In this document: positions 46,588 to 55,313 of the stretch, piece by piece
Position numbering within the stretch: the first letter of the stretch is position 1
Layout of the letters: each line of letters opens with the position of its first letter
The notes under the pieces: generated by a model
Told to the model about the DNA's origin: nothing
Database searches by the model: none
Seen by the model: the letters and a program-made list of their open reading frames with translations, nothing else
Assembly: GCF_034274695.1 (NCBI RefSeq)
Contig: NZ_CP128362.1
Span: forward strand, 5,334,501 to 5,398,500
From: Chitinophaga sp. LS1
Lineage (GTDB): Bacteria; Bacteroidota; Bacteroidia; Chitinophagales; Chitinophagaceae
Direction of reading: 5' to 3'
Length of the DNA: 64,000 nt
Made by a program: the position numbers and the translations under genes

Positions 46588-46681
46588 AATTTACTGAGTA
46601 AATCAATCATAAATTTTTTTCAGCTCGCCGCATGTACTTTCTCGCTTTCGGCCGGTACTAGCTAGCTTGTAGCTCATATTT

Positions 46682-46831
46682 GCTTGCCTCAGGTACCTGC
46701 TTACCTCAGGGTACTTGCTCTCTTGCCGCAGGTATTTGCTCGCTTGCCGCAGGTACTTGCTGGCTTACGCCAGCAAGTACCTGCCCCGCGAAAAAAACGC
46801 CTGGGCCGAAGGTCCAGGCGTTTTTTTTCGC
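46682..46831 (+). repeat. Repeat-hairpin element, copy B (downstream of bshC)
   Basis: Four tandem units of 17, 18, 21 and 21 bp (46682-46758, consensus GCT-GCTTGCCGCAGGTACTT) are preceded by more diverged units back to about 46621. They end in a perfect 16-bp hairpin GCAGGTACTTGCTGGC/GCCAGCAAGTACCTGC (46749-46784, loop TTAC). A CCC spacer and a terminator hairpin follow (46788-46831, GCGAAAAAAACGCCTGG and complement, TTTTTTTT). Order and motifs match copy A. The terminator serves both bshC and the convergent FUSC gene. Confidence 0.78.
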
Positions 46832-46841
46832 TAATTATTTG

Positions 46842-49076
46842 CTAATTATTCTGCTCCAACGTCTTCTTCATATCCTTTAACAAACTCATCACCGCATGTA
46901 ACTGATCCCTCACCTGCTTCACCTCCAATATCTCCTGCCTCAACACTGTATCCCCCTGCCCATTATTCACCTCCTCCTGCCTCTTCTGATACATCGCCTC
47001 CAACTTCATATCCAACGTCTCAAACGCCTCCACAGTCGCCGGCGGCGCCGCCACTTTCTCCCAAGGCCGCTCTAACATTTCCAATATACAACTAAAATAC
47101 GCCTGCAAATTATTACTCAACAACTTATACTCCGGCTGCTGAAACCTTACCCCATTATGCGTCGTCCCATAATTCGCCAACGCCGCTATATGCGAAACAA
47201 TCGAATTATTCACCACCACAAAATGATACACCTGCGACCCATTTTTTTGCTTACTCTTCGGCTCTGACAGCATTCGCTGAAACGCCGACATCAGGTTCGC
47301 CGCACTCACATTCGAATCCTTCCTCGCCAACTTATAATCATTCACCACAAAAGGCTCCTGCGTATACATATGCATCACCTGCTCAAAATAATTCGCATTG
47401 CTCTTCACCATCTTTATCATATGACTCGGCAACGTATTCTTCTCCCAACTCGGCCACAACAACAAATTCGCAAAGAACGCGATCGTTCCCCCAATCGTCG
47501 TATCCATTACTCTCCAACCTACATTATAAAAATGTGCAGGATGCAAAAAGTGTAACAGGAATATCACAAACGGCGTCACAAAAAACACACTCAATGTATA
47601 CTGATGCGTCATAAAACTATACGCTCCCAGAATACACAGTAACATAAATATAAATATCACTGTATTGTTCATCGTAAAGAACAGGATCACCGCCGCAAAG
47701 AGCGCCCCTGCCACTGTTCCGTATATCCTTTGATAACTACGGGCTTTCGTAATACTAAAACCTGGTTTCAATATCACCACTATCGTCAGCAATATCCAGT
47801 AGATCCTGTCCAGGTGTAATAACTGACCGATTACATACCCCGTCACCGCCGCCAGACTTACGCGCAAGGCATGCCTGAATATATGCGACTGAAAAGTCAG
47901 GTTATTAAAGAACGTCTCCGCATCATACTGCCCATGGTTCGTAAAGCTGGATAATTGTAATCTCGGATCAATGATCTCATCCTTCACCCTTTCCAGCCTT
48001 GTAAGCCGGTGCAGGTTATAGATTCTTTGCGCCATATCCGCCAGGTTATGCAGGATATTTGACAGCACCAGCAATCGTGACCGCTCTTTTACTGTTGGTA
48101 AAGTTTTCCTGATATCATCCACAGCCGTCTGCACTTTTACAATCTCATACCGCAGGTTCGCCTTTGGCAAAGAACGTTGTCCGGCCGCTACTGCTTCGCC
48201 TATGATCTTCAACTCGCCTGCAAACTCTAATATCAGTGTATGGAATTTATCCAACACCCCCGCCCCGTCAAATGACTCATGCAAGGCATGGTAATCCGTC
48301 TGCGCCGCCATAATCTGCTCCTGCAGGTCCACCATATCGAGGAAGATCAGCACTAATGCCTTATTAATACTGGTCGTACCTTCCTGGTGAGAACGTCTTT
48401 TTAATAACAACTCTCTCACCGCCTCCTGTTTCTCACTCACCACCACCTGCTGTGCCAGTACATCTTTATAAATTTTTTCAATTTTATCACCAGCACTCTG
48501 CTCATAAAAACGCGCCCTTGCCAGTAAATAATCCGCCGTTTCCGTAATACACTCAGAGAGCATCTGTTGTACACTTAAATAAGGCCGTATCTGCCAGAGC
48601 AACAAGGCCAGGAGCCCATACCAAACCGCACCTAATAATATATAGAGGCTGTGAATGACCGCTTCGTAGGGGGGCACCGCCTTTTCCCCCAGTATAGATA
48701 CCATCACCAGCATACAGGCGATCCCAATATTCCCTCCTCTGTTACCATAAATAAGCAACATAGAGTTCATAAAACAACACGCCAGTATATAAAAGGTCAT
48801 CAAAACCGGATACGGCATGATGAGCGAGGTAGTAATGGCTGTAAACCAGATGAAACCAATGGCAATTAGCGTCCCGTTTCGCTTATGAATGGCAGTTCCC
48901 GGTACATCCGAGAGGGCAGTAGCTAGGGCGCCGAGTGAAATGACGATCCCGAGCGGGAGGTTGCCCAACATTGAGCAGACTACAGAAGGCACGACTACAC
49001 TGATGGTAGTACGTAAACCGGTACTAAAATGATAGCTGTAGATGAAATTCCTGACTTCCTGGATCCAATGCCGCAT
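46842..49076 (-). CDS. FUSC-family integral membrane protein (YccS/YhfK-like)
   Basis: The 744-residue inner-membrane protein has two clusters of hydrophobic segments: residues about 15-155 (FSTGLRTTISVVVPSVVCSM…, TSLIMPYPVLMTFYILACCF) and about 390-520 (LRVSLAAVTGYVIGQLLHL, the RIYWILLTIVVILKPGF block). A long cytoplasmic helical domain lies between them, and a helical tail follows. This is the FUSC/YccS layout, related to aromatic-acid exporters. It stands alone, and its substrate is unknown. Confidence 0.82.
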   Translation of the reverse strand: MRHWIQEVRNFIYSYHFSTGLRTTISVVVPSVVCSMLGNLPLGIVISLGALATALSDVPGTAIHKRNGTLIAIGFIWFTAITTSLIMPYPVLMTFYILACCFMNSMLLIYGNRGGNIGIACMLVMVSILGEKAVPPYEAVIHSLYILLGAVWYGLLALLLWQIRPYLSVQQMLSECITETADYLLARARFYEQSAGDKIEKIYKDVLAQQVVVSEKQEAVRELLLKRRSHQEGTTSINKALVLIFLDMVDLQEQIMAAQTDYHALHESFDGAGVLDKFHTLILEFAGELKIIGEAVAAGQRSLPKANLRYEIVKVQTAVDDIRKTLPTVKERSRLLVLSNILHNLADMAQRIYNLHRLTRLERVKDEIIDPRLQLSSFTNHGQYDAETFFNNLTFQSHIFRHALRVSLAAVTGYVIGQLLHLDRIYWILLTIVVILKPGFSITKARSYQRIYGTVAGALFAAVILFFTMNNTVIFIFMLLCILGAYSFMTHQYTLSVFFVTPFVIFLLHFLHPAHFYNVGWRVMDTTIGGTIAFFANLLLWPSWEKNTLPSHMIKMVKSNANYFEQVMHMYTQEPFVVNDYKLARKDSNVSAANLMSAFQRMLSEPKSKQKNGSQVYHFVVVNNSIVSHIAALANYGTTHNGVRFQQPEYKLLSNNLQAYFSCILEMLERPWEKVAAPPATVEAFETLDMKLEAMYQKRQEEVNNGQGDTVLRQEILEVKQVRDQLHAVMSLLKDMKKTLEQNN

Positions 49077-49193
49077 GTAGAAATTAATATTTACAAAGAT
49101 ATGAATTCAAAGATTAAACCATTCTGGCTGGAATGGGAACGTCGGTTAAAAAGAAAGGGTTCTTTTCTTTAGGCCATTAAAAAGAGGTTTTTT

Positions 49194-49340
49194 TCAAAAA
49201 AACAGAAATTTTCCAGCTGCTGCAGGCCCATTTAGCTGCCAGATAAATCTTTCCTTCACCACTGCAACTAACTCCTCCTCAATGGCGCCAGCAAAAAGAG
49301 CCTTCTTTCCCGCAGCCGCAGGCGATTTATAATTTTTCAT
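49194..49340 (-). CDS. Possible 48-residue small protein
   Basis: The frame starts MKNYKSPAAAGKKALFAG, has a central amphipathic helix (AIEEELVAVVKERFIWQL) and ends with a second PAAAGK motif before LFF. The internal repeat of PAAAGK and protein-like composition are suggestive. There is no recognised family, no clear promoter and no terminator, so it may be chance or a remnant. Confidence 0.2.
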   Translation of the reverse strand: MKNYKSPAAAGKKALFAGAIEEELVAVVKERFIWQLNGPAAAGKFLFF

Positions 49341-49592
49341 AAAATAGAAAAAATCCCTAATTTGTGTCCCCTGTTAGTCTATACCATATCGGCTAACCCA
49401 TCATTATATTCAACTAAAGCAATGATCTTCAGCAACCTGTCTGAAATTTATACACAACTGTGTATAATTAAATTTCCCCCGACATGTCTATCTATTATAA
49501 ATTACTGCTTTCTTTGAACAAATAATGACCTGGAAACATAATTGTGCTGTGAATGGTTAAAATCTGATACGACAAATCAGAGAAATCATAGT

Positions 49593-49600
49593 TATCTTTG
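49593..49600 (+). promoter_or_regulatory. TAnnTTTG promoter box for smc
   Basis: TATCTTTG matches the Bacteroidota -7 element, 30 bases upstream of the smc GTG start. Confidence 0.4.
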
Positions 49601-49630
49601 ACGGCTTAAAAAAAACAAAGAGGAGCAATT

Positions 49631-52600
49631 GTGCGTTTAAAAACATTAGAAATCAAAGGCTTCAAAAGTTTTGCAGACAAGACTGTCTTACACTTCGACG
49701 AAGGTGTAACCGGGGTTATAGGCCCCAACGGCTGTGGCAAAAGTAATATTATCGACTCCATCCGATGGGTTATCGGTGAGCATAAGATCTCCAATCTCCG
49801 CTCTGAAAACCAATCTGGCCTGGTGTTCAACGGCTCCAAAACCCGCTCTGCCAGCGGGATGGCTGAAGTAAGCCTCACGTTTGAGAATACCCGCAATGTA
49901 CTCCCTACTGAGTTTACAACCGTCACTATCACCCGCAAATTCTACAAGAACGGCGATTCCGAATACCGCCTCAATGACGTAGCCTGCCGACTCAAAGACA
50001 TCCATAATCTCTTTATGGATACTGGTGTTAGTACCGACTCCTACGCCATTATCGAACTCGGAATGGTAGATGATATTATCAAAGATAAAGAGAACTCCCG
50101 CCGCCGCATGCTTGAGCAAGCCGCCGGTATCTCCATCTACAAAACCCGTAAAAAAGAAGCAAAATCCAAACTCGACGCCACCGAAGGGGATCTGAACCGT
50201 ATTGAGGACCTGCTGTTTGAAATCAACAACAACCTCAAAACCCTCGAAGCCCAGGCCCGAAAAGCAGAACGCTTCTACGAAATCAAGAAAGAATACCGCG
50301 AAGTCTCTATAGAACTGGCCAAAGCAGCCCTCGAAGGCTTTAATGTCGAATTTAAAGACCTCACCGACCAGCAACAAGCCGAATCAGACAAAAAACTGGC
50401 CCTGGAAGCCGACATCACCAAAGATGAAGCCTCCGTCGAAGAAGATAAACTCCACTTCGTAGCCAAAGAACGCGAACTCTCTGTCCTCCAAAAATCCTTC
50501 AACGAACTGGTAGCTACCATCCGTACCAAGGAAAACGACAAGAACCTCGCTACACAACAACTCACTTACTTAAAGGAAAGAGAACGCAATATCAGCCACT
50601 TCCTCGCCAACGCCGAAGGACAGCTGCAAGGTCTCACCGAATCCATCGCCTTTACCGAAAACCAGGTTACAGAAGAACAGGACGTGTTCGACTCCCTCCA
50701 GGATCAACTGGAAGGCCTGCAGGACATGGTCGATGAGAAAAAGGAATCCTTTAACCAAAAGAAACTGGCCCTCGAAACCCTCCGCCGCGACCAGCAACAA
50801 TGGCAACGCCAGCAGTTCGAGGCAGAGAAAAAAGTGGCCGTAGCCGATACTTCGGTGCAAAACCTGGTACGCAGCATCCAACAGCTGCAGGAAGAAAAAG
50901 CCAACCGCCAGCTGCAGATCACGCAACTGGAAGAAGAAAAGGCCTCCCTTCAGGATACCCTGCTGGATAGCAAAGCTGACCTGGAAGATATGGTCGCTTT
51001 CCAGGAAGAGACCAAAGGCAAGATCCTCAGCACCCAGGGCGAAATCGAAGGACTCCGAGATAAACTCGTGGATGAAAACCGTACCCTCGATCAGAAAAAG
51101 AACGAGTACGACCTGCTGAAATCGCTGGTAGACAGTCTGGAAGGCTACCCCGACAGTATCAAATTCCTCAAGAAAAATACCGACTGGAACAATAAGGCAC
51201 CTATCCTGAGCGATATCTTCTTCTGTCGTGAAGACTACCGCACCTGCGTGGAGAACCTGCTTGAACCTTACCTGAACTATTATGTAGTCAACAACGCCGC
51301 CGAAGCCATTCAGGCCATCAACCTCCTCGATGACAACAAAAAGGGTAAAGCCAACTTCTTTATCCTCGACCAGTTCCATCATCAGGGCGGTCAGCTCTTT
51401 ACCCCACCCAATACCATCCCGGCACTGGATGTGGTAGAGATCGACGAACGTTACAAAGGTCTCGGCAACTACCTCCTGGGCAAAGTATTCATCGCTGACA
51501 ATGTAACAGGTATCGAATGGGACCAGCTTGCTGATCAGGATGTACTCGTGATCGAAAAGAGCGGCCGCATCGTGCGTGGTAAATACAACATGAGCGGTGG
51601 TAGCGTGGGCGCTTTCGAAGGCAAGAAACTCGGTCGTGCCAAGAACCTCGAAAAACTGGATGAAGAGATCCGTGCACTGGAAACCATCGTAGCTACCCTG
51701 CGTGAACAGATACAGGAAAAGCACAACCAGGTACTCGGCTTCAACACACAGCTGAATGAAAACAAGATCAATCAGCAGCGTGAAAAGATCAACCAGCTGA
51801 ACAACCAGGTGTTTGGTCTCCAGAACAGGATCGAGAACTTCCGTCACCTGATTGATTCCGGCGATAAACGACTGGCCGAAATGCAGCAATCCCTGGAACA
51901 GAACCAGGAAAGCATAGCCGGTGTAAGAGAAGAACTGGAAGATCTGAACGAAAAGGTACACGCACTGCACGACAACATTGTCAACGCAGAACGTGCTGCC
52001 AGCGACGCAGAGGCCCAGTTCAACCAGGCGAATGTACAGTTCAATAACCAGAACTTACAGCAAACCCGCCAGCAATCCAAAGTAGCGGCCCTGCGCCAGG
52101 AACTGGATTTCAAACGCAAACAACTGACCGATCTGCACAACCAGATCACCAGCAATAAATCCCAACTGGAAGACGCCGTGGCCAACATCGCCGCTGCCGA
52201 AGACAAACTGGGCACTGCCGAAGATGGTCTCATAGAACTCTTCCGCCGCAAAGAAACAGAGGAGAAGGAACTGAACGAAAAAGACCAGGAATATTATAAC
52301 TTCCGAAACCAGTTGCAGGAAAAAGAAACCAGTCTTCGTACCCGCACCCGTGCCCGTGAGGAACTGGACCGGCAGCTGACGGTGATCAAAGACAAGGTGA
52401 ATGAACTGAAGTTACAACTGGCCTCCATGAAGGAGCGTTTAAGTGTAGAATTCAAGGTAAATCTTGACGAAATCATCGACGAACAACGTAGCTCAGTATT
52501 GCCGGCAGACGAATTGCAGGGAAGTGCAGAGCGATTGAAAAAGCGGCTGGAAAATATGGGCGAGATCAACCCTACGGCCATTGAAGCCTACCAGGAGATG

Positions 52601-53161
52601 AAAAAACGTTATGAGTTCATTCTGGAACAAAAGAATGACCTTGTGACCGCCAAAGAATCCCTGATGGCTACCATCCAGGAAGTAGAAGCGACCGCCAACC
52701 AGAAATTCCTCGAAACCTTTAACCAGGTGAAGGAAAACTTTGTTAGAGTATTTAAGGCGCTGTTTACAGAAGAAGACCAGTGTGACATGATCCTGAGTGA
52801 TCCTGAAAACCTGGCAGACACAGGAATTGAAATTATCGCAAAACCGAAAGGAAAGCGTCCGGCAGCCATTACACAGCTGAGTGGGGGAGAGAAGACCCTG
52901 ACGGCAACGGCACTGCTGTTTGCTATCTACCTGATCAAACCAGCCCCGTTCTGTATATTGGATGAGGTGGATGCGCCGCTGGATGATGCGAATGTTGGGA
53001 AGTTTACAAATATGATTCGTAAATTTTCGGATAATTCACAGTTCATCATTGTGACGCATAATAAGCAGACAATGGCATCTGTGGATGTGATTTATGGAGT
53101 GACGATGCAGGAACCAGGGGTAAGTAAGCTTGTTCCTGTGGATTTCAGGAGTCTGAATTAG
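49631..53161 (+). CDS. smc: Chromosome segregation protein SMC
   Basis: ATPase that, as a dimer with kleisin partners, compacts and organises the chromosome. The 1176-residue protein has the N-terminal Walker A motif GPNGCGKSN, a coiled-coil arm (about 170-500), the hinge (about 500-650, EGYPDSIKFLKK through VFIADNVTG), the returning coil, and the C-terminal signature LSGGEKTLTATALL with Walker B CILDEVDAPLDDANV. The start codon is GTG (49631), preceded by AGGAGC, one of the few Shine-Dalgarno-like sites in the window. It is not in an operon with scpA or scpB. Confidence 0.95.
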   Translation: MRLKTLEIKGFKSFADKTVLHFDEGVTGVIGPNGCGKSNIIDSIRWVIGEHKISNLRSENQSGLVFNGSKTRSASGMAEVSLTFENTRNVLPTEFTTVTITRKFYKNGDSEYRLNDVACRLKDIHNLFMDTGVSTDSYAIIELGMVDDIIKDKENSRRRMLEQAAGISIYKTRKKEAKSKLDATEGDLNRIEDLLFEINNNLKTLEAQARKAERFYEIKKEYREVSIELAKAALEGFNVEFKDLTDQQQAESDKKLALEADITKDEASVEEDKLHFVAKERELSVLQKSFNELVATIRTKENDKNLATQQLTYLKERERNISHFLANAEGQLQGLTESIAFTENQVTEEQDVFDSLQDQLEGLQDMVDEKKESFNQKKLALETLRRDQQQWQRQQFEAEKKVAVADTSVQNLVRSIQQLQEEKANRQLQITQLEEEKASLQDTLLDSKADLEDMVAFQEETKGKILSTQGEIEGLRDKLVDENRTLDQKKNEYDLLKSLVDSLEGYPDSIKFLKKNTDWNNKAPILSDIFFCREDYRTCVENLLEPYLNYYVVNNAAEAIQAINLLDDNKKGKANFFILDQFHHQGGQLFTPPNTIPALDVVEIDERYKGLGNYLLGKVFIADNVTGIEWDQLADQDVLVIEKSGRIVRGKYNMSGGSVGAFEGKKLGRAKNLEKLDEEIRALETIVATLREQIQEKHNQVLGFNTQLNENKINQQREKINQLNNQVFGLQNRIENFRHLIDSGDKRLAEMQQSLEQNQESIAGVREELEDLNEKVHALHDNIVNAERAASDAEAQFNQANVQFNNQNLQQTRQQSKVAALRQELDFKRKQLTDLHNQITSNKSQLEDAVANIAAAEDKLGTAEDGLIELFRRKETEEKELNEKDQEYYNFRNQLQEKETSLRTRTRAREELDRQLTVIKDKVNELKLQLASMKERLSVEFKVNLDEIIDEQRSSVLPADELQGSAERLKKRLENMGEINPTAIEAYQEMKKRYEFILEQKNDLVTAKESLMATIQEVEATANQKFLETFNQVKENFVRVFKALFTEEDQCDMILSDPENLADTGIEIIAKPKGKRPAAITQLSGGEKTLTATALLFAIYLIKPAPFCILDEVDAPLDDANVGKFTNMIRKFSDNSQFIIVTHNKQTMASVDVIYGVTMQEPGVSKLVPVDFRSLN

Positions 53162-53190
53162 AAGGAGAAATTGAAAGAGTAAGGTCTATT

Positions 53191-53238
53191 AACTTTCAGA
53201 TCTATCAACTTTTAGATCTCCTAACTTTTAGATTTCAG
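53191..53238 (+). repeat. Three 16-bp direct repeats upstream of the DUF4259 gene
   Basis: AACTTTCAGATCT (53191), AACTTTTAGATCT (53207) and AACTTTTAGATTT (53223) recur at an exact 16-bp spacing. A weaker copy, AACTTTACG, follows near 53250. They end 47 bases before the next start codon and may be regulator sites or a short duplication. Confidence 0.6.
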
Positions 53239-53284
53239 ATCTCTGCACTAACTTTACGCAACCAAACAAAAAACTTACATAGCT

Positions 53285-53680
53285 ATGGGCACATGGGGTA
53301 CCAGAAATTTTGAAAATGATGGTTCACTAGACTGGGTATTTGAAATGATTGATGCTAAGGATGGAGGCTTGATCTCTGATACCTTGCAGTTCTCATTGAA
53401 CAAAGACGGTCTCCTCGACACTTCTGAATGCGAAGACGCATTGGCAGCCGCTGAAACAGTAGCCGCGCTTACTGGTAAACCCAGTGAAGATTATCCTGAA
53501 ACTCCACTGGAAAAGCTGGATTCTTTAAACGTTCTGGCTACCCTGGCATTGAGAAAACTGGCGGTTTCAGTTATTGAAAAGATCAAGCTGAATTCTGAAA
53601 TGAAGCAGACATATACAGACAGTGGGGAGGTAGAAGCGTGGTTTGCTGTACAGGATGAGCTGATTAGAAGACTGAGCTAA
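53285..53680 (+). CDS. DUF4259 family protein
   Basis: The 131-residue cytoplasmic protein begins with MGTWGTRNFENDGSLDWV, the signature of DUF4259, followed by a helical region (EDALAAAETVAALTGK, LATLALRKLAVSVIEK). The function of the family is unknown. It has its own terminator, and three 16-bp direct repeats lie in its upstream region. Confidence 0.85.
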   Translation: MGTWGTRNFENDGSLDWVFEMIDAKDGGLISDTLQFSLNKDGLLDTSECEDALAAAETVAALTGKPSEDYPETPLEKLDSLNVLATLALRKLAVSVIEKIKLNSEMKQTYTDSGEVEAWFAVQDELIRRLS

Positions 53681-53705
53681 TTACAACCTGCAAAATACCT
53701 AATTG

Positions 53706-53740
53706 AAAGCCTCCTGGATCCTAAATCCAGGAGGCTTTAT
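53706..53740. terminator. Terminator after the DUF4259 gene
   Basis: AAAGCCTCCTGGAT and ATCCAGGAGGCTTT form a perfect 14-bp stem with a CCTAA loop. Confidence 0.75.
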
Positions 53741-53796
53741 CTATTTACGGTTAAAGGGAGTTAAATTCCTTAATCGAATATTTTAATTAAATTTTC

Positions 53797-55059
53797 TTAG
53801 ATCAAAATCCCTGCTATTGTCGCTGACAAATAAGAAGCGAGCGTACCACAAAACAACGCCTTCATCCCCAACGCTGCCAAATCCCCTCTTCTCTCAGGCG
53901 CCAACACACCAATACCCCCGATCTGCATCCCTACACTACTAAAATTAGCAAATCCACAAATCGCCACACTCACAATCAATAACCCCTTAGAAGACACCAC
54001 TGGTATCGTCTTATCCGTCAAATGCTTAAACGCAATAAACTCATTTACCGTCAGCTTCTGTCCCAGCAAGGTCGCCACATTATTTACATCCCCATTCGGC
54101 ACACCCATCGCCCACGCCACCGGATAAAACAATTTTCCAAAAATATAATTCAGACTCAAATCAAATCCCGGATTGAAAATATGCCCGATCTTCAGCAACC
54201 CCCAGTCCAAAAACGCAATCAAAGCAATAAACCCAATGATCATGGCAATCACATTCATCGCAATCTTAAACCCATCACTTGCACCATGTGAAATCGCATC
54301 AATCACATTCACATAATGACTCTTCACATCCAGCTTCACAATCCCCATAGTCTGTGATTCCTCCGTTTCCGGAAACACAATCTTCGAAATCACCAACGCC
54401 CCCGGCGCCGCCATCAGACTCGCCGTGATCAGCATTGGTGCCAGGTCCATCCCCGCAGCCAATCCCATATTGGAATACACCACCAGAATACCCCCCGCTA
54501 TACACGCCAGACTACCACTCATCGATGCCAGCAACTCACTCTTGGTCATATATGGCAAATAAGGACGGATCATTACCTGGGCTTCAATCTGCCCCACAAA
54601 CGCACTCGCCACATTACTCAACGCCTCCGCACCACTCACACGCATGATCACATTCATCGCCCTGGCTATCACAGCCACAATCCGCTGCATAATACCAAAG
54701 TGATAAAATATCGCCACCAGCGAACACACTAAAATGATCGCAGCAGTCACATTGAACGCAAACACAAAACCACTCTGCGCATAATCACTGATCGTATCAG
54801 GGGTAGGTTTCACAGCAATACCTGCATACACAAAAGCCACTCCTTCACGGGCAAACTGCTCCAGCTTGCCCATCGCTTTCCCTAATAACTGAAAAAATCT
54901 GAAAACCGGTGGTACCTTGAATACCAGCAGGGCAATTATTATCTGCAGGCCAATACCACTCAATACAAGACGGAAATTGATCTTCTTTTTGTTGTTGGAA
55001 AATAAGTAAGCAAGTCCCAGGATGAGTAAAATACCAAAAAGGCCCTGAAAACGTCCCAT
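53797..55059 (-). CDS. nupC: Concentrative nucleoside transporter (NupC/CNT family)
   Basis: This inner-membrane symporter imports nucleosides with protons or sodium. The 420-residue protein has the CNT layout: N-terminal helices with a conserved VFKVPPVFRFFQ, core gate segments with VASAFVGQIEAQVMIRPYLP and AGGILVVYSNMGL, and a C-terminal SKGLLIVSVAICGFANFSSVG followed by GGIGVLAPERRGDLAALGMKA. All domains are present. It is transcribed alone. Confidence 0.92.
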   Translation of the reverse strand: MGRFQGLFGILLILGLAYLFSNNKKKINFRLVLSGIGLQIIIALLVFKVPPVFRFFQLLGKAMGKLEQFAREGVAFVYAGIAVKPTPDTISDYAQSGFVFAFNVTAAIILVCSLVAIFYHFGIMQRIVAVIARAMNVIMRVSGAEALSNVASAFVGQIEAQVMIRPYLPYMTKSELLASMSGSLACIAGGILVVYSNMGLAAGMDLAPMLITASLMAAPGALVISKIVFPETEESQTMGIVKLDVKSHYVNVIDAISHGASDGFKIAMNVIAMIIGFIALIAFLDWGLLKIGHIFNPGFDLSLNYIFGKLFYPVAWAMGVPNGDVNNVATLLGQKLTVNEFIAFKHLTDKTIPVVSSKGLLIVSVAICGFANFSSVGMQIGGIGVLAPERRGDLAALGMKALFCGTLASYLSATIAGILI

Positions 55060-55313
55060 AAGCTAATTTAGATCTAGTAAGGAGCGAAGGTAAAAAACAT
55101 TAGGGAAATATATAGGGGGATTTTGGTGCTAATTAAGTGGTTTACCCCAATAAAAAAGCTGATTTTGGTTGGGAATGGATGAAGTGGGGAATGAGTGTGA
55201 TGTATAGAATTTAATTACATGTGATGGGGAGGGGATCCACTTTGCCCCCTATCAAAATTGCGCCTTATAAATATAATTTTATATCTAAATTGTCATTTCA
55301 ATCGATTACATAA

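Larger units (their letters stand above)
49077..49630. other. 550-bp intergenic region between FUSC gene and smc
   Basis: It carries the divergent promoters of both genes. A 48-residue frame on the minus strand (49194-49340) is the only coding-like stretch. A TATCTTTG box lies 30 bases before smc. Confidence 0.45.

Noticed and set aside
44788..46831. CRISPR array around bshC
   Set aside because: The repeats are 17-21 bp, adjacent with no spacers, and no cas genes are near.
46680..46880. Open frame of 66 codons over the copy B repeats
   Set aside because: It is produced by the tandem units (repeated CSLAAG-like residues) and runs through the terminator hairpin, so it is a by-product of the repeat.
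50570..51970. 466-codon open frame on the minus strand inside smc
   Set aside because: It is the antisense of a coiled-coil gene. The Phe/Leu/Val-rich product is the usual shadow of Glu/Gln/Lys-rich helices.
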